Origin: Mercurialis annua
Taxonomy: Eukaryota > Streptophyta > Magnoliopsida > Malpighiales > Euphorbiaceae
Direction of reading: 5' to 3'
Length of the DNA stretch: 64,000 nucleotides
Assembly: GCF_937616625.2 (NCBI RefSeq)
Contig: NC_065575.1
Coordinates: 5,091,501-5,155,500 of the forward strand
Part shown: piece by piece, positions 48,276 through 59,948 of the stretch
Position numbering within the stretch: the stretch's first letter is position 1
Layout: each line of letters opens with the position of its first letter
The notes under the pieces: generated by a model
Databases searched by the model: none
What the model was told of the DNA's origin: nothing
Seen by the model: the letters and a program-made list of their open reading frames with translations, nothing else
Translations under genes and position numbers: made by a program

Positions 48276-48670
48276 ATCTTTAACTCCTCCTTACATTTTT
48301 TTCAAAACTACCTTGCGGTTCGATCTATCTTCTTCGTCTGAATTAAAGGCTTGAACCGTGAGAGAGCTTTTCTGAAACTAATTGCCCCGGCAATTAGAGG
48401 TTCATGAACACAATTCACTACAACACTAAGATAAAAAATATTAAATGGCTAAGTGAAAATTAAGATAAATATTAGGGCCATTTTTGTAATTTTTCTCTTG
48501 ATAAAACTCCATTATTGTCAAAAACCATAACAATGTAAACGTGTCAAGTACTTGCATAGTTGATCACGCCAACACATCAAACTCAAAAAAAACCAAACTC
48601 ACCTGGTCTCTCTCGGTCTGTTTCACATCAAAAAAAAAATCACAACTTTCAATCAGAATTGTATTCGTGT

Positions 48671-51600
48671 ATGGCAACATCTTCACTCACCTACTCCACT
48701 CTCTCATCCTCAATTCACAGACTTTCTAAATCTCACACTAAATTAATCACTACCCACATTCCATTTAACCTCAGCAAAGTCAATCACTCTACCAACGTCT
48801 TAAAAACAACGAATTTGGGTGGTTTTGGAACATATCATAACAGATTTAGTTGCAGAACTAAGTGTTCGATGATGTCAACGGCTGCCACCACCGAGAAGAA
48901 TAAGAAAGAAGTTGAGGTGTTTGACTCAGAGGAGGATCTTGCTGTTTCTTTGGCTAAGTATACAGCTGATTTATCCGACAAATTTGCTAAAGAACGAGGT
49001 TCTTTTTCTGTTGTTCTGTCCGGTGGTTCGCTCATTAAGTCACTCAGGTTCGTTCTCATTTGCTGTTGCTTTTTTGTTCAATTGGGGTTTTTGGGTTTTG
49101 ATTTTTGTGATGTGGGTGCAGGAAATTAGTGGAGCCTCCTTATATTGATTCCATTGATTGGTCGAAATGGCATGTTTTATGGGCTGATGAGAGAGTGGTG
49201 CCTAAAGATCATGCTGACAGTAACTACAAACTTGCATTTGATGCTTTTCTCTCTCGGGTAATCTTCCTTTCATGCCTGATTTAATAATTCATATGATCAT
49301 TTGGGATTGAATCCAAAACTTTGTTTGTTGTTAATGCTGTATAGAAGCTTGAGTTCATTTGTTCAAAGACTTGATGATAATCTTAATGCACAGTTTTGAA
49401 AGATTTGTTGCTCTGTATGCATAGGAGAGGAAAATTGATGCATCTGTTTGATCCTTATTAGATTGGTTCTATTTGAGTTCATTAGTGTTATAATACTTTG
49501 TGTATGGAACGTTTTCATGATAAATTCTTCATTATGGATGTTTATCTTGAATTGGAAACTCATGCCTTGAATTTCTTGGTATATTTCTGTGTTCCTCTTG
49601 ATGTTTGAGTTGGACTGGCTTTCGACTGCCTTGTGATTATAGGTATGCTAGAATATGCCACTTGCATAATTAAGTTCATCTATGCTCCACTGGTACGGGC
49701 ATGGCGGTTCTTAATCTTATTGTTTGTCCTTTTTGAGGTAAACACATTGGAAGTCCACTGAATCTTCTTTCCATTTTTTGACGTTGTTATAAACATGAGG
49801 TTATGTGGTGATCATGTTGCTAACCCAATGACAATGCAAGTGCTGCAATTTTTATTTTTATTTTTGCACTCGTCACCCGAACTTGTCATTTGTAACTACT
49901 GCTCTTCAAATGTATCAAAACATACTGGTCTAGGGTTCAAATTGTGCTTATTACCTGTATGTTTATCATACTTCTAATCTGGCTGTCCTATGAATGAAAT
50001 AAGAGCTCTAGATTGATAGATTCACTTTCTTTCTTGGACCTTTATGTTCATTATCTATGTATTTAAAGTACAGCTCTTACTTAATTCTATTAACACTAAT
50101 TCCTTTTCCATTCTCAAAATAAGCCTCCAAACAGAATAAAAGAATTCGATTAAAGCTTGGATAGTCAGTTTTTTGTTCACTATAAGATTTAAGCCAGCCT
50201 AGTGGTTCATGCAAAAATTTGATAAAACATGGATAAATAAGTTTTGATGCAGTAAGTAATTTATATTGCCATCTCCAGTGGATGTGTGTGTTTATGTGCG
50301 TCCAATTCTCGGTGCAGTGGGTTTGAATTTCCTTTTTTGATGGCATAGATTCTCTTCCAAACAACAAACTAGTAACATGAAGTAACAGGGGGAAACATAA
50401 GCTTCTCTTGGAAGACCATTCACATAAAACAAGCAGCAGCAGCACAATCTTTTCAAAGACTTCTTATTGATTTCAGTTATTACCTGTCTATTTGTCAAAC
50501 TTTAAAGTCTAGTGCTTTTGCATAGTTCATATTAGTTAGTTTAAGATTCATTTTCCATGACCATTTTCAGGCGCATCGCCTCTTTAAGTTAATGAAATCG
50601 TCTTGAGCTCAACTAATTAGAGAACTTTATGGACAATCTGCAGTTCATTTCTCATACTTGCACTTCCTGTTGGATGTTTATTCCAAGAAATCGAGAAAAT
50701 GAAAAAATTCATTGACCAGCCATCTTTAGCAATAGGATGCTAAATGTCTAATATTATCTATTTATAACGGAAGTCTCATATATTTTACTTATCTACATTC
50801 TTACTTTATCCTTGTTGTTTTGGATGAGAAATAGAAAATAAGTTGAAGGCACGGATAAAATAAGATTGGATTCAGGAAGGTGACTTGAATTATATCTAGT
50901 TGGATATGTGTCTATTCAACTTTTTATGCAATGAGCTATTTGGAAATTCTTTTCTCATAGGCTTCACGACTAGAGAGAACCTATTTATTTTTAGCACATC
51001 CATTGCCAAAGTTCACTCGGATGTAAGGCTAGTACGTTTGGGAACCTTTTTGATGAAGCGGTAGGGCTTTAAATGAAAGGCAAAGCATCTTCACCATTGA
51101 CTGTTGGCTTAAATCTTATAGTGAACAAAAAAAGAAGTCGTTACAATTCAATCCAACATGAGCTTGCAACATTTTCTTTATGGCCATGGGTAACCCCTTT
51201 CTCAGGTGATTGTATTTGCAATATCTAATAAAATGTTTTGTTTTTCAATTTTTTGGCAGGTACCAATTCTTCCTGGTAATGTTTATGCCATCAACGATGC
51301 ACTGTCAGCTGAGGGTGCAGCTGACGATTACGAAACTTGTATTAAACATTTGGTAAACATAAAGGTGGTAGATGCATCACCGAGTGGGTTTCCAAAGTTC
51401 GATCTTACGCTCTTGGGTATGGGCCCCGATGGGCATGTAGCTTCACTGTTCCCCGGGCATCCTCTTGTCAATGAAAAAGAGAAATGGGCAACTTCCATCA
51501 CAGACTCGCCAAAACCACCTCCAGAGAGAATTACATTTACTTTCCCTGTGATAAACTCGTCAGCATATGTTGCTCTCGTGGTGTGTGGCACAGGTAAAGC

Positions 51601-51724
51601 AGATGTTGTACAGAAGGCATTGGGAAAGAACGAAAATCCGGATGTGGTGCTGCCTGTTCAAATGGTTTCACCTGAAGGAGAATTGAAGTGGTTTTTGGAC
51701 AAAGGTGCAGCTTCAAAGCTGTAA
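48671..51724 (+). CDS. 6-phosphogluconolactonase, plastid-targeted form
   Basis: Three exons (48671-49047, 49122-49257, 51260-51724) join in phase to give 325 residues. The enzyme hydrolyses 6-phosphogluconolactone, the second step of the oxidative pentose-phosphate pathway. Residues about 1-75 (MATSSLTYSTLSSSIHRLSK onward) are Ser/Thr-rich with basic residues, a typical chloroplast transit peptide. The mature domain begins VEVFDSEEDLAVSLAKY. Conserved blocks follow: FSVVLSGGSLIKSLR (phosphate-binding loop), WHVLWADERVVP...DSNYKLA, FDLTLLGMGPDGHVASLFPG, ITFTFPVINSSAYV and the C-terminal ELKWFLDKGAAS. ATG 48671 is preferred as the first in-frame ATG of a frame open from further upstream. Intron 2 is 2 kb and carries an inverted repeat. 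A second copy lies at 58450. Confidence 0.93.
50171..51130. repeat. 26-bp inverted repeat bounding 0.9 kb in 6PGL intron 2
   Basis: TTTTGTTCACTATAAGATTT (50171 onward, to 50196) is matched inversely at 51104-51130 (TTAAATCTTATAGTGAACAA). The match is perfect across about 26 bp and stops abruptly on both sides. No TSD or coding sequence was recognised. Confidence 0.7.
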
Positions 51725-52156
51725 AAATGGAAGTTTGAGCATCATAACATCATGTTCTGGATTATGTAATATCAGTCATAACAAAGGAGTAGCTGAATTT
51801 TCTTTCTTTTGCAGATCTCAGTTACCTAATAAAAAGGAAATGTGATTATTTTCCGCTCCATAAACTGTTTTTCTGAATTAGATTGAAGTTTATTATGGTT
51901 TGGTTAAAATAGTTGAAAATATTGGCTTAGATGTTTTTTTTTTGTATAAATGATGATTATATTAGCACTACCACGGTTGAAGGCAAAACGGGATGGCTTA
52001 GATGTTAACGAGTAGACAATTTCAGTTTTGGGTTGGCTTTAGGTTTAGTTTTATATTTTTGATTAATCAAATCAGTGGAAAAAATGAATTTTACAATGAT
52101 ATTATACTTAACAATATATATAAATACATATTTATATTGATTCTTTTATTGAAAAT

Positions 52157-52597
52157 ACAATACGTAAAGCATCTTCAATAACACTTTATAATAGAGAGTA
52201 TCTTTCACAAAATAGAGAGCATCTCAAATATAAAAAATATAATTTTTAGTTTTAAATCAATAGACTCTTCAATTTATAATTTTTTAATCTAATTTAGTTT
52301 TATAAATATCAAATAATATTAATCTATTTATTTATAATTTATTTATTTGATTATTTGTAAATATTAAAAATAAGGTAAAATTATTTTCTTAAGAGCAGAA
52401 AATATCAAAATTATATTATAATTTAAATTTTTATTGATAAAATTTGAAATAGAAAATGGATTTGGCTCTTTATATGTGGAGAGTGAAATTCACTCTTTCC
52501 TCTATATTTAAAATATAAAGAATCTATTGGAGTTTAAATTTTTTCTTAAATTGAAAAGTTTTACATTTTTAAAAAATGCGCTGGAGATGTTCTTATA
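52157..52597. mobile_element. MITE-like element with CATCTCCA-type ends
   Basis: The left end is AAAGCATCTTCAATAACACT. The right end GCGCTGGAGATGTTCTTA is its approximate inverse. The interior is AT-rich with ATAGAGAGCATCTCAAATA and ACTCTTTCCTCTATATTT in rough inverse relation. The superfamily was not determined. Confidence 0.45.
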
Positions 52598-52739
52598 GTA
52601 TAAATTAAAGCATCTTAAACCATTTGTAAATCGAAAAATCAGCCATAAGCCTCAACGAGCGGTCCCTGAACCCCGCTCCGCTCACACCTATACACAGACT
52701 AATTGTAAATAATACTCTCTTAAACTCAATATTGACTTA

Positions 52740-53560
52740 AGCATTAGATGTTCATCGGGCAATCACCATCCAATCAGCAGTTTAATCTCTGTTTTGCAAG
52801 TACAATTCGTTGAAAAGACAAACTCTATCAATTGGCACCGTCTGTGAAAAAAGTTTGACCAAACTTCAAATGGAAAAAGGCTTTCTGAACCAAAATAAAT
52901 GCACATTGAAGGATGAATTCCAACCGAAATGACCCCAAAAACAAACAACCATCCAAAAAATCTAAAAATCCTTCCACCTCACTGTCTACCGAAAAAAAAA
53001 ACTAGACATCACGAGGCTAACCTCACTGGCAGGAAGTTCAGGCTTGAATCCCTTGAATTTGACACCTGAGTACCGAACTCAACAAATAAGGGGATAAAAC
53101 CCTATCACTTTTTCTTTCTTAGATGGGTCAGGAAAACCAACTCATATGGTTGTTTTTCCAGAAATCTATCACAAGATGCTATTTGATATTTTTTTCTTTG
53201 AATGAGATCTCAATTCCAGCGACGGTTTCATTAGATATCTTACAACTCCTTGGTTAGAACCTCTAAGAGGTCCAAATGAGTCCCCCAGTCACTGGATCTA
53301 ATCCTCCCCGAAAAGTAAGAAATTCCAACTCCGTCATGTAGGATGGAATCATCAAAGTCTTTTCTTTATTTTCGATTTTATTTTCTTCATTTTCCATTTT
53401 ATTTCCTTTTAAAATTTCGAAATTAGAAAAAATTAGAAAAAAAAATTAGAAAAAACGTCTAAATGTGGATCAATACCAGCAAAAATATCTCTGAACAAAG
53501 TTTGACAAAGATGGTGGAAAAATTTTAGTCTAACTTGGACAAAATAGTAGAGTAAACAAA
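52740..53560 (+). mobile_element. relic of an LTR retrotransposon leader (PBS-like site)
   Basis: ATTGGCACCGTCTGTGAA at 52830-52847 matches the leader wording just after the LTR of Tat/Athila-type plant gypsy elements (TTGGCGCCGTCTGTGG). Sequence on both sides is non-AT-rich, with no intact frame. I could not delimit an LTR. Confidence 0.4.
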
Positions 53561-54674
53561 AAACACGACATAAGTGCATATAGAAAGCATCAACCTTCAA
53601 ATGACTATATTCGTGACTTTTCCCACCAACCGCATAGGAAAAATTTTGAGACATCAGGAAGAAATCAAGAAAATCGAGGAAACATTAGTCGAAATAATGG
53701 AGACGAAGAAAGAAATTAAGAAGTTCGGAGAAACACTGGAGATGAAGAGAGAATTTCAGAAAACCAAAAAATACCGGCGAAGACTAACAAACACAGACTC
53801 CATCAATTTAAAAAGTATTATGGTAGTTACTATACTATATATTTTGTAATTATTCCCCACGCATAAAGTAGTTGAAAAATATTAAATGTAATTTAATGAT
53901 TTTAATTTTATTTTAAAGGTAATTTAATGTTTTCATTTAAGTTAAAATTATTGTTTTTTTAATAATTAAATATTTTGATTTTACAATTAACTGCTTTGTT
54001 AATTCTCCCTCTCTCTATCCGTATTATTTTAAATTATTATGGATGGAGAGAATATTAAATTTATGAAACAAAGAACTATTTAAATAAATTTAGATGATAA
54101 ACATCTAATAATGAAAAAGTTAGAATTAATAAAATATAGTTCTTGATCTATCTATATTGAATTTCGATTTTGAAGACGTGCAAGTAAGTGCAAGATTAAA
54201 AAAGCAATGGGACAGCCTTGTGTTTATAAAGTCAATTTAGATCCAAAATTCTCAAGCTTATTTTATGAGAAATACACATGTCATTAACATTTTTTTATTA
54301 ATTTTTATCCACGTGGCAAGGTGTATAATAAGACAATTGAAAGAGTCTATCCGTACGCTGTAAAAATTATATTTACTAGTGAATTAGCCTGACAAGAATA
54401 TATTGGTTATCTGTTTACCATAGTACAATAAAAATATTGGCTGAACTAGAAACATAGACTAATGACTAAAATACCCTCCATCCATTTTACTTGATTTTTA
54501 AAATAGAGCATTAAAGACTCTTCTAGAACATAGGTCTTAAATATTTAGATAAACAAAATTAGTGGTCTTATGTTCTCATTAAAAACAAAGGATTTAATGT
54601 ATATATTTTATAATACAAGAACCTCAAGTCAAAAGAATAAAAGTGGAAGGACCTAAAATTGAATTATGCCTTAA

Positions 54675-54900
54675 TAATACAATCTGAATGTGTAAAATGT
54701 GGCTATTGAAATCGGCCCCGTGACAAATCCTGACAAGAAAAAAAAAATCGAGCCCGTGATATGTCCTGACACGAGCTATCATAAAAAAAAATCCCAAAAA
54801 AGTGAAATGTCCTGAAACTTCAAAACGCAACGAAGAAAATATGTTCCACCAAATAAAACAAACACACAAAACAAGTTGAAGATACACAATAATTGTCTCG
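54675..54900 (+). repeat. segmental duplication, copy 1 (uninterrupted)
   Basis: This block contains TGTAAAATGTGGCTATTGAA, GTCCTGAAACTTCAAAACGC and ATGTTCCACCAAATAAAAC, then AAGTTGAAGATACACAATAA. The same order is found, split by insertions, at 55614-55681, 56330-56466 and 57112-57150. Copy 1 has neither the hAT element nor the 56467-57111 insert. Confidence 0.75.
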
Positions 54901-55195
54901 TCCCAATTTAATTAAAAATGATTTCCCTTTTTAATATCTAAGATTGATTGTTATTTCTATTTGTACAAAATAATTTAATTAATTTTCTTCCTAAATACCA
55001 TGTTCGATACGGGACATTCTTACCTAAATCCGATCCATAAAAAAATCATAAACCTATCCAATGAGATGTTAGAAAAATGGCAACTTACAGAAACAACCAA
55101 GTTTTCCAATTATTTAACTTTTATACGGCTACTATTTTTCTATCTCTAAACTACTGTACACGGAGCATATTTTTTCTTTTATACGACTACTGTAC

Positions 55196-55608
55196 ACGGA
55201 GAGTGCTCCTCCGACGAGGAGTAAATCTGCTCCTCGCCTGAGGAGCACTGCTCCTCAACGAGGAGCTGTCCTCCTCGTAGGAGGAGCAGCGGAGCAGACC
55301 CTCATTTGGGTCTGCTCCTTTAATGGAAAAAATAAAAAAAATCAGTTTAAAAAACATTTGGTGAAAAAAAATATCCCGACAGCGGTTTCCGGTGGATGCG
55401 GTGGTTTCCAGTGAAATTTTAGCGGTTTCCGGTGTGAGTAGGGGGTTAAATTGATCTGGTTTTATATAGTTTAAGGGTGGTGATAACCACTCTCTTTGGG
55501 TGTTTTTGATATAAAAACGCAAGTTACGGATTAGTTTGACCAAAAAACAGTAGAAATAACTCTTTTGATATTTCGTGCCAGATTGAGGGGGTGAATTGAT
55601 CCTTTATT
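55196..55608. mobile_element. partial foldback element with GAGGAGCA palindromes
   Basis: The left part (55200-55320) is made of GAGGAGCA/TGCTCCTC palindromes like those in the core of the 37722 element. The right part (AGATTGAGGGGGTGAATTGA, then TCCTTTA) parallels the right arm of that element (AAGTTCAGGGGCTAAAGTGA, TCCTTTG). No left arm is recognisable, so the copy is truncated. Confidence 0.6.
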
Positions 55609-55681
55609 CTAATTTATACAATCCAAATGTATAAAATGTGGGTCTTGAAATCGGCTCCATGAGAAATCCGTACAAGAAAAG

Positions 55682-56321
55682 TAGGGGTGTCAAAATGGGT
55701 TAGCGGGTCGTGTTCGTATCGTGTCGACCCACTCTGTTGACACGATTAGGGTCAACACGAACACGACCTATTTAACTAATTATGTCAAAATTCCCAACTC
55801 TAACATGACACAAATTTTAAACGAGTGACATGACACAAATTTTAAACGAGTGACATGACACGATACGATTAACACGTTAAGATAAACGGGTAACACGATT
55901 AACACAATTACACGGCTAACACGACACGACTAACACGACCCACTTAACATTTACAAAATTTTAAATCATATAAATATAATTTTAACCCCAAATTTATCAA
56001 TCATTATTCAAATTATAAAATTTTAATATAATTAACTTTATTTATATATTAATTTAATTAATTTAATAATTTTATTCTTATCTTTATTTTTTATATTTAT
56101 AACTATTTTATTTTTATATTATTATAAATAATATAATTTGTAAACGGGTTAGGTGGGTTAGATGGGTTTGCGAGTCAACCCGTGACACAATCCATTTATT
56201 TCGTGTCATAAAAAGGTTGGCATGTTTTCGACACGAACCCGCTAAACCTCAACTCGAATTTGCCAAACTTACGGATTATGCGAATCGTGTTATCGTGTCA
56301 TGACCCATTTTGACACCCCTA
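55682..56321. mobile_element. hAT non-autonomous element, 640 bp, 8-bp TSD
   Basis: The ends are TAGGGGTGTCAAAATGGGT and the inverse ACCCATTTTGACACCCCTA. Exact 8-bp duplications AAGAAAAG lie at 55674-55681 and 56322-56329. The interior repeats GTGACATGACACAAATTTTA and AACACGA words. It lies inside copy 2 of the segmental duplication; copy 1 supplies the empty site. Confidence 0.88.
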
Positions 56322-56466
56322 AAGAAAAGCAATCGGCCCCGTGATAAATCCTTACAAGAGCAATCATGAAGTAGAAAACAAACAAATATCCCAAAATAGT
56401 GAATTGTCCTGAAACTTCAAAAGCAACCAAGAAAATATGTTCCACCAAATAAAACAAACATTAAAA

Positions 56467-57111
56467 GGATGCCACATAGACTTATTATGTGTGTACTAAA
56501 TTAATTAATTAATTAGTATACAATATAGGTTAATAATCTAATAAGGTTTCATATTCAGATTTAATGATTTTTATTTTATATTAAAATATAAATATAAATT
56601 TAAAATCTGAAAAGAAAATCATTATAATTTTATCATTTAATTTTAATTTTTTTTGTTTAATTTCGAAATAATTTTCGTTAAAAAAAAAGAGAAAAATCTC
56701 ATGAGGATGTTTTCAGAAAATTGGGGAGACGTTTACCAAAAACGTCCAGTTATTTTTATTTTTTTTAGTTAATTAAAAAAGAAAGAAAATAAAAAAAGAA
56801 AACATTACTTAATTATTTAGAAATGATATTTAGTAATATCATTTTTTATTAATAAAATAATTAAAAGTGCTATGATTATTAAGAGAGCGTCTTATTAACT
56901 ACCATATTTTTTAAGATGAGTAATACTATGAGAAATTTTTAGGTAGACTCAATTTACCACATCATCCGTGCACTAACCTATCATATTATGACACATCATT
57001 AAAACAGTGACACTATCATAATTTTATTTTTTATTTTTTTACAGTTTTGAATAGTAATATTAATAGATTTAGTTCGCAGATGATGTGATACCTTTTTTGG
57101 AATACTAGATA
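56467..57111. other. unclassified insertion in duplication copy 2
   Basis: Homology with copy 1 (54675-54900) stops at about 56466 and resumes at about 57112, so these ~645 bp are extra. They are AT-rich, with no gene and no clear inverted ends. Confidence 0.45.
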
Positions 57112-57167
57112 AGGCAAGATGCACGTTGAAAATGCACAGTAATTGTACTTCTATAATTTAAAATCAA

Positions 57168-58313
57168 GACAAAAGGCTCACTTTAACTCCTGAGGTCATA
57201 CCGAAAGAATTAATAAGACCTTAAGGTCGAAGGTAGCTCACTTTAGCCCCTGAAATTGTTCAAAATGGTTCACATCGCACCACCATTAGTTTCTTCCGTC
57301 TAAATGATGACGTGACCTTTAGAAAAGAATTCAAAAACATCCTTAATGTTTAAAATATTTACCAAATTTATATTTATGATTTTTAACCATTTTCAACCTC
57401 TTCTTCATTTAAATATATTTAATTAAATAATATTTAAAATTAAAATATTTATCGAAACAATCGAAACTCAATCAAACATTTCGAAACCTAATTAAACGTT
57501 TCGAAATTCAATCAAAACGATCAAAATTTAATTTAAATCTAATTCACCTACCCGCTACTACACACCAACACTTCTGTAAACTTCGGTAAAAAAATTCCAA
57601 CCAAAACTCAAATAAAAAAATTAAAATAAAAAACTTTAATAAAAAACAATATTGTTTATTCTCCTTTTCTACCGACCGCCGAAATTTATTTCCGGCGATC
57701 TTCTCCGCCCTACTGTTCTTTCCATGGGAAGAACATGAAGAATCTTGTTCTTTCCATGGGAAGAACAGATTTGTTCTTCCCACTTGGGAAGAACTGTGAC
57801 TGTTCTTCCCAAGTGGAAAGAACAGTTCATGTTCTATCATGGGGGAACAGCCGGCTGTTCTCCCATGGGAGATCCGGAGAAGACCGTCGGAAAAAAAATG
57901 TCCGGCGGTCGGTAGAAGGCAGTGAATTTTTTTTTTTTGAAAATAGACTCGAAAAGAAAATTGGTTGGTTTTATAAAACTTTGATTTTTATTTTAGTTAG
58001 TTTTTAATTAAATTTTCATTGGTTTAATTGAATTTTGATTTGTTTAATTGAATTTCGATTGTTTTAATAAATATTTTAATTTAAAATATTATTTAATTAT
58101 TGATATTTAAATGAAGAAGAGGGTGAAAATGGTTTAAAAAAGTTATAAATAAAAAATTGGTAAGTCTTTTAAACGTTAAGGATGTTTTTGAACTTTTTTC
58201 ATACGTGCCACGTCATTTTGGACAACTTCAGGGGTTAAAGTGAGCTACCTTCGAATTTAGAGTCTTATTAATTCTTTCGGTATGATCTCAGGGGTTAAAA
58301 TGAACCTTTTGCC
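57168..58313. mobile_element. foldback MULE upstream of cytosolic 6PGL, 1146 bp
   Basis: The ends are GACAAAAGGCTCACTTTAAC and the inverse GTTAAAATGAACCTTTTGCC. The inverted arms include CATACCGAAAGAATTAATAA / TTATTAATTCTTTCGGTATG. Flanking 9-mers TAAAATCAA (57159-57167) and TTAAATCAA (58314-58322) differ at one position, a probable 9-bp TSD. The core (57700-57880) consists of GTTCTTTCCATGGGAAGAAC-type palindromes beside CCGGCGATCTTCTCCG. Non-coding. Confidence 0.83.
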
Positions 58314-58449
58314 TTAAATCAACTTGTAAATTCGATATTCTATTTTTATCTATAAAACGCCATCATACTATTCTATTTTAACACATCACCTCAACAGAAT
58401 CATTTACTTCCCCAAAGAAAACACAGAAGCAAAGAGCAGCAAGAGCAAG

Positions 58450-59948
58450 ATGAAGAAAATTGTTGAAGTCTCCGATACAGAGGAGGCCGTGGCTATTTCC
58501 ATGGCCAAATACACTGCTCATCTGTCCCATAAGTTCGCTAAAGAACGAGGCTATTTCACCGTCGTTTTATCCGGTGGTTATCTGATCAACTCCCTCAGGT
58601 ACATTTTTTCAACTTTGACTGAGCTATACCTAAAATTTGGGTTTTCTTTTTAAAATTAGGGTTACTGATAATTTTATGGACGTTGGAATTTCAGGAAGTT
58701 GGTGGAACCTCCTTATATTAATTCCGTAGATTGGGCAAAATGGCATGTTTTTTGGTTGGATGAGAGGGTTGTGCCTTTGGATCATCCTGATAGCAACTAT
58801 AAGTTGGCTTATGATGGTTTTCTCTCTAAGGTATACTATGATCGGTCCTAAATTTGATTTTGATTCTTGCTGTGAATAAATTTCTTGTTGTTTGGAGTTT
58901 ATGATCATTATCAGTGAGCTTGTTTGGAGTTTATGATCGTTATAGCCCGGATTTGCCAGGCATGTGGGCCTGCGGGCAGTGAACGTGGCTTTGGCTCGGA
59001 GGAGTGAGTCCTTCGTCACAAAAAGAAAAAAAAACCCTTTTATGACTAGAAAAAAGTTGTTTATGAAAGAAACTCATTGAGTCTTCTGTTTTTGTATTTT
59101 GTTTTTAATTTCAAAAGCAATTTGAAACTCCGAAACCTTATATTTATAACCAATTCTTACAAAAAAAATATTGTTTTTCATTTCCTGTTTGTGACGATTC
59201 TCCTTTTGTCATTTGAGTTTCTATGCTACATAGAGTATAATTGATGTGTGTAAAATTGAAAATTGATAACTGAATATGTGATTGGAGGAGGATCTGATAA
59301 AATCATTTTCTTATGCGCTCGTAATGTGATACATTAAAACGGATACATTGAAACATTAGAAATGTATTTCTTTTTTTTATAAGAATAGGCTATAAATATG
59401 AAATTTATAAGCTTCATAAGCATCTTTTTGGAATAAAATTGTAACATTATCTGATATTGATCTTTTGGCAGGTACCAATTCCTTCAGAGAATATTTACCC
59501 CATTGATGGCACCCTTGCAGCAAAGGGTGCAGCTGAGGAAGCAGCTGACGATTACGAAAAGCGTCTCAAAGATTTGGTTAACAAGAAGGTGATAGATCTC
59601 TCATCCAGTGGATTTCCAAGGTTTGATCTGCAGCTCTTAGGAATGGGCCCAGACGGGCACGTAGCTTCTCTGTTTCCGGGGCATCCTCTGCTACAAGAAA
59701 AACAGAGATGGGTGACATTCATAAGAAACTCTCCGAAACTACCTCCGGTCAGAATCACCTTCACCTTCCCTGTCATCAACTCATCTGCATACGTTACGAT
59801 GACAGTCGTCGGTCCTGGTGAAGTTGATGCAGTGGCTACGGCACTGGGAGAGAATCAAACTTATCCTCTGCTGCCTGTTCAAATGGTTGCTCCTGAGGTG
59901 GAATTGAAGTGGTTCTTGGACAAAGAAGCAACTTCAAAGCTGCCATAG
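58450..59948 (+). CDS. 6-phosphogluconolactonase, probably cytosolic
   Basis: Three exons (58450-58598, 58695-58830, 59472-59948) give 253 residues, with introns at the same codons as the 48671 copy. It starts directly at the catalytic domain (MKKIVEVSDTEEAVAISMAK), without a transit peptide, so a cytosolic location is inferred. Conserved blocks are FTVVLSGGYLINSLR, WHVFWLDERVVP...DSNYKLA, FDLQLLGMGPDGHVASLFPG and ITFTFPVINSSAYV, ending ELKWFLDKEATS. An AAEEAADDYEKRL stretch is two or three residues longer than in the other copy. It catalyses the same lactone hydrolysis step of the oxidative pentose-phosphate pathway. The start is the first ATG after an A-rich leader. A foldback transposon ends 136 bp upstream of it. 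Intron 2 carries a tandem duplication near 58885-58940 and a short retroposon-like A-tailed stretch ending near 59033. Confidence 0.93.

Noticed and set aside
49795..49977. Short frame in 6PGL intron 2
   Set aside because: Intronic, with no domain and no homologous position in the second 6PGL gene.
53574..53849. Lys/Glu-rich 91-residue frame
   Set aside because: Low-complexity charged text in a decayed retroelement region; no support as a gene.
54003..54054. Very short Stowaway-like palindrome (CTCCCTCT...GATGGAGAGAA)
   Set aside because: Only about 50 bp, and the ends deviate from the CTCCCTCCGT consensus; too weak to call.
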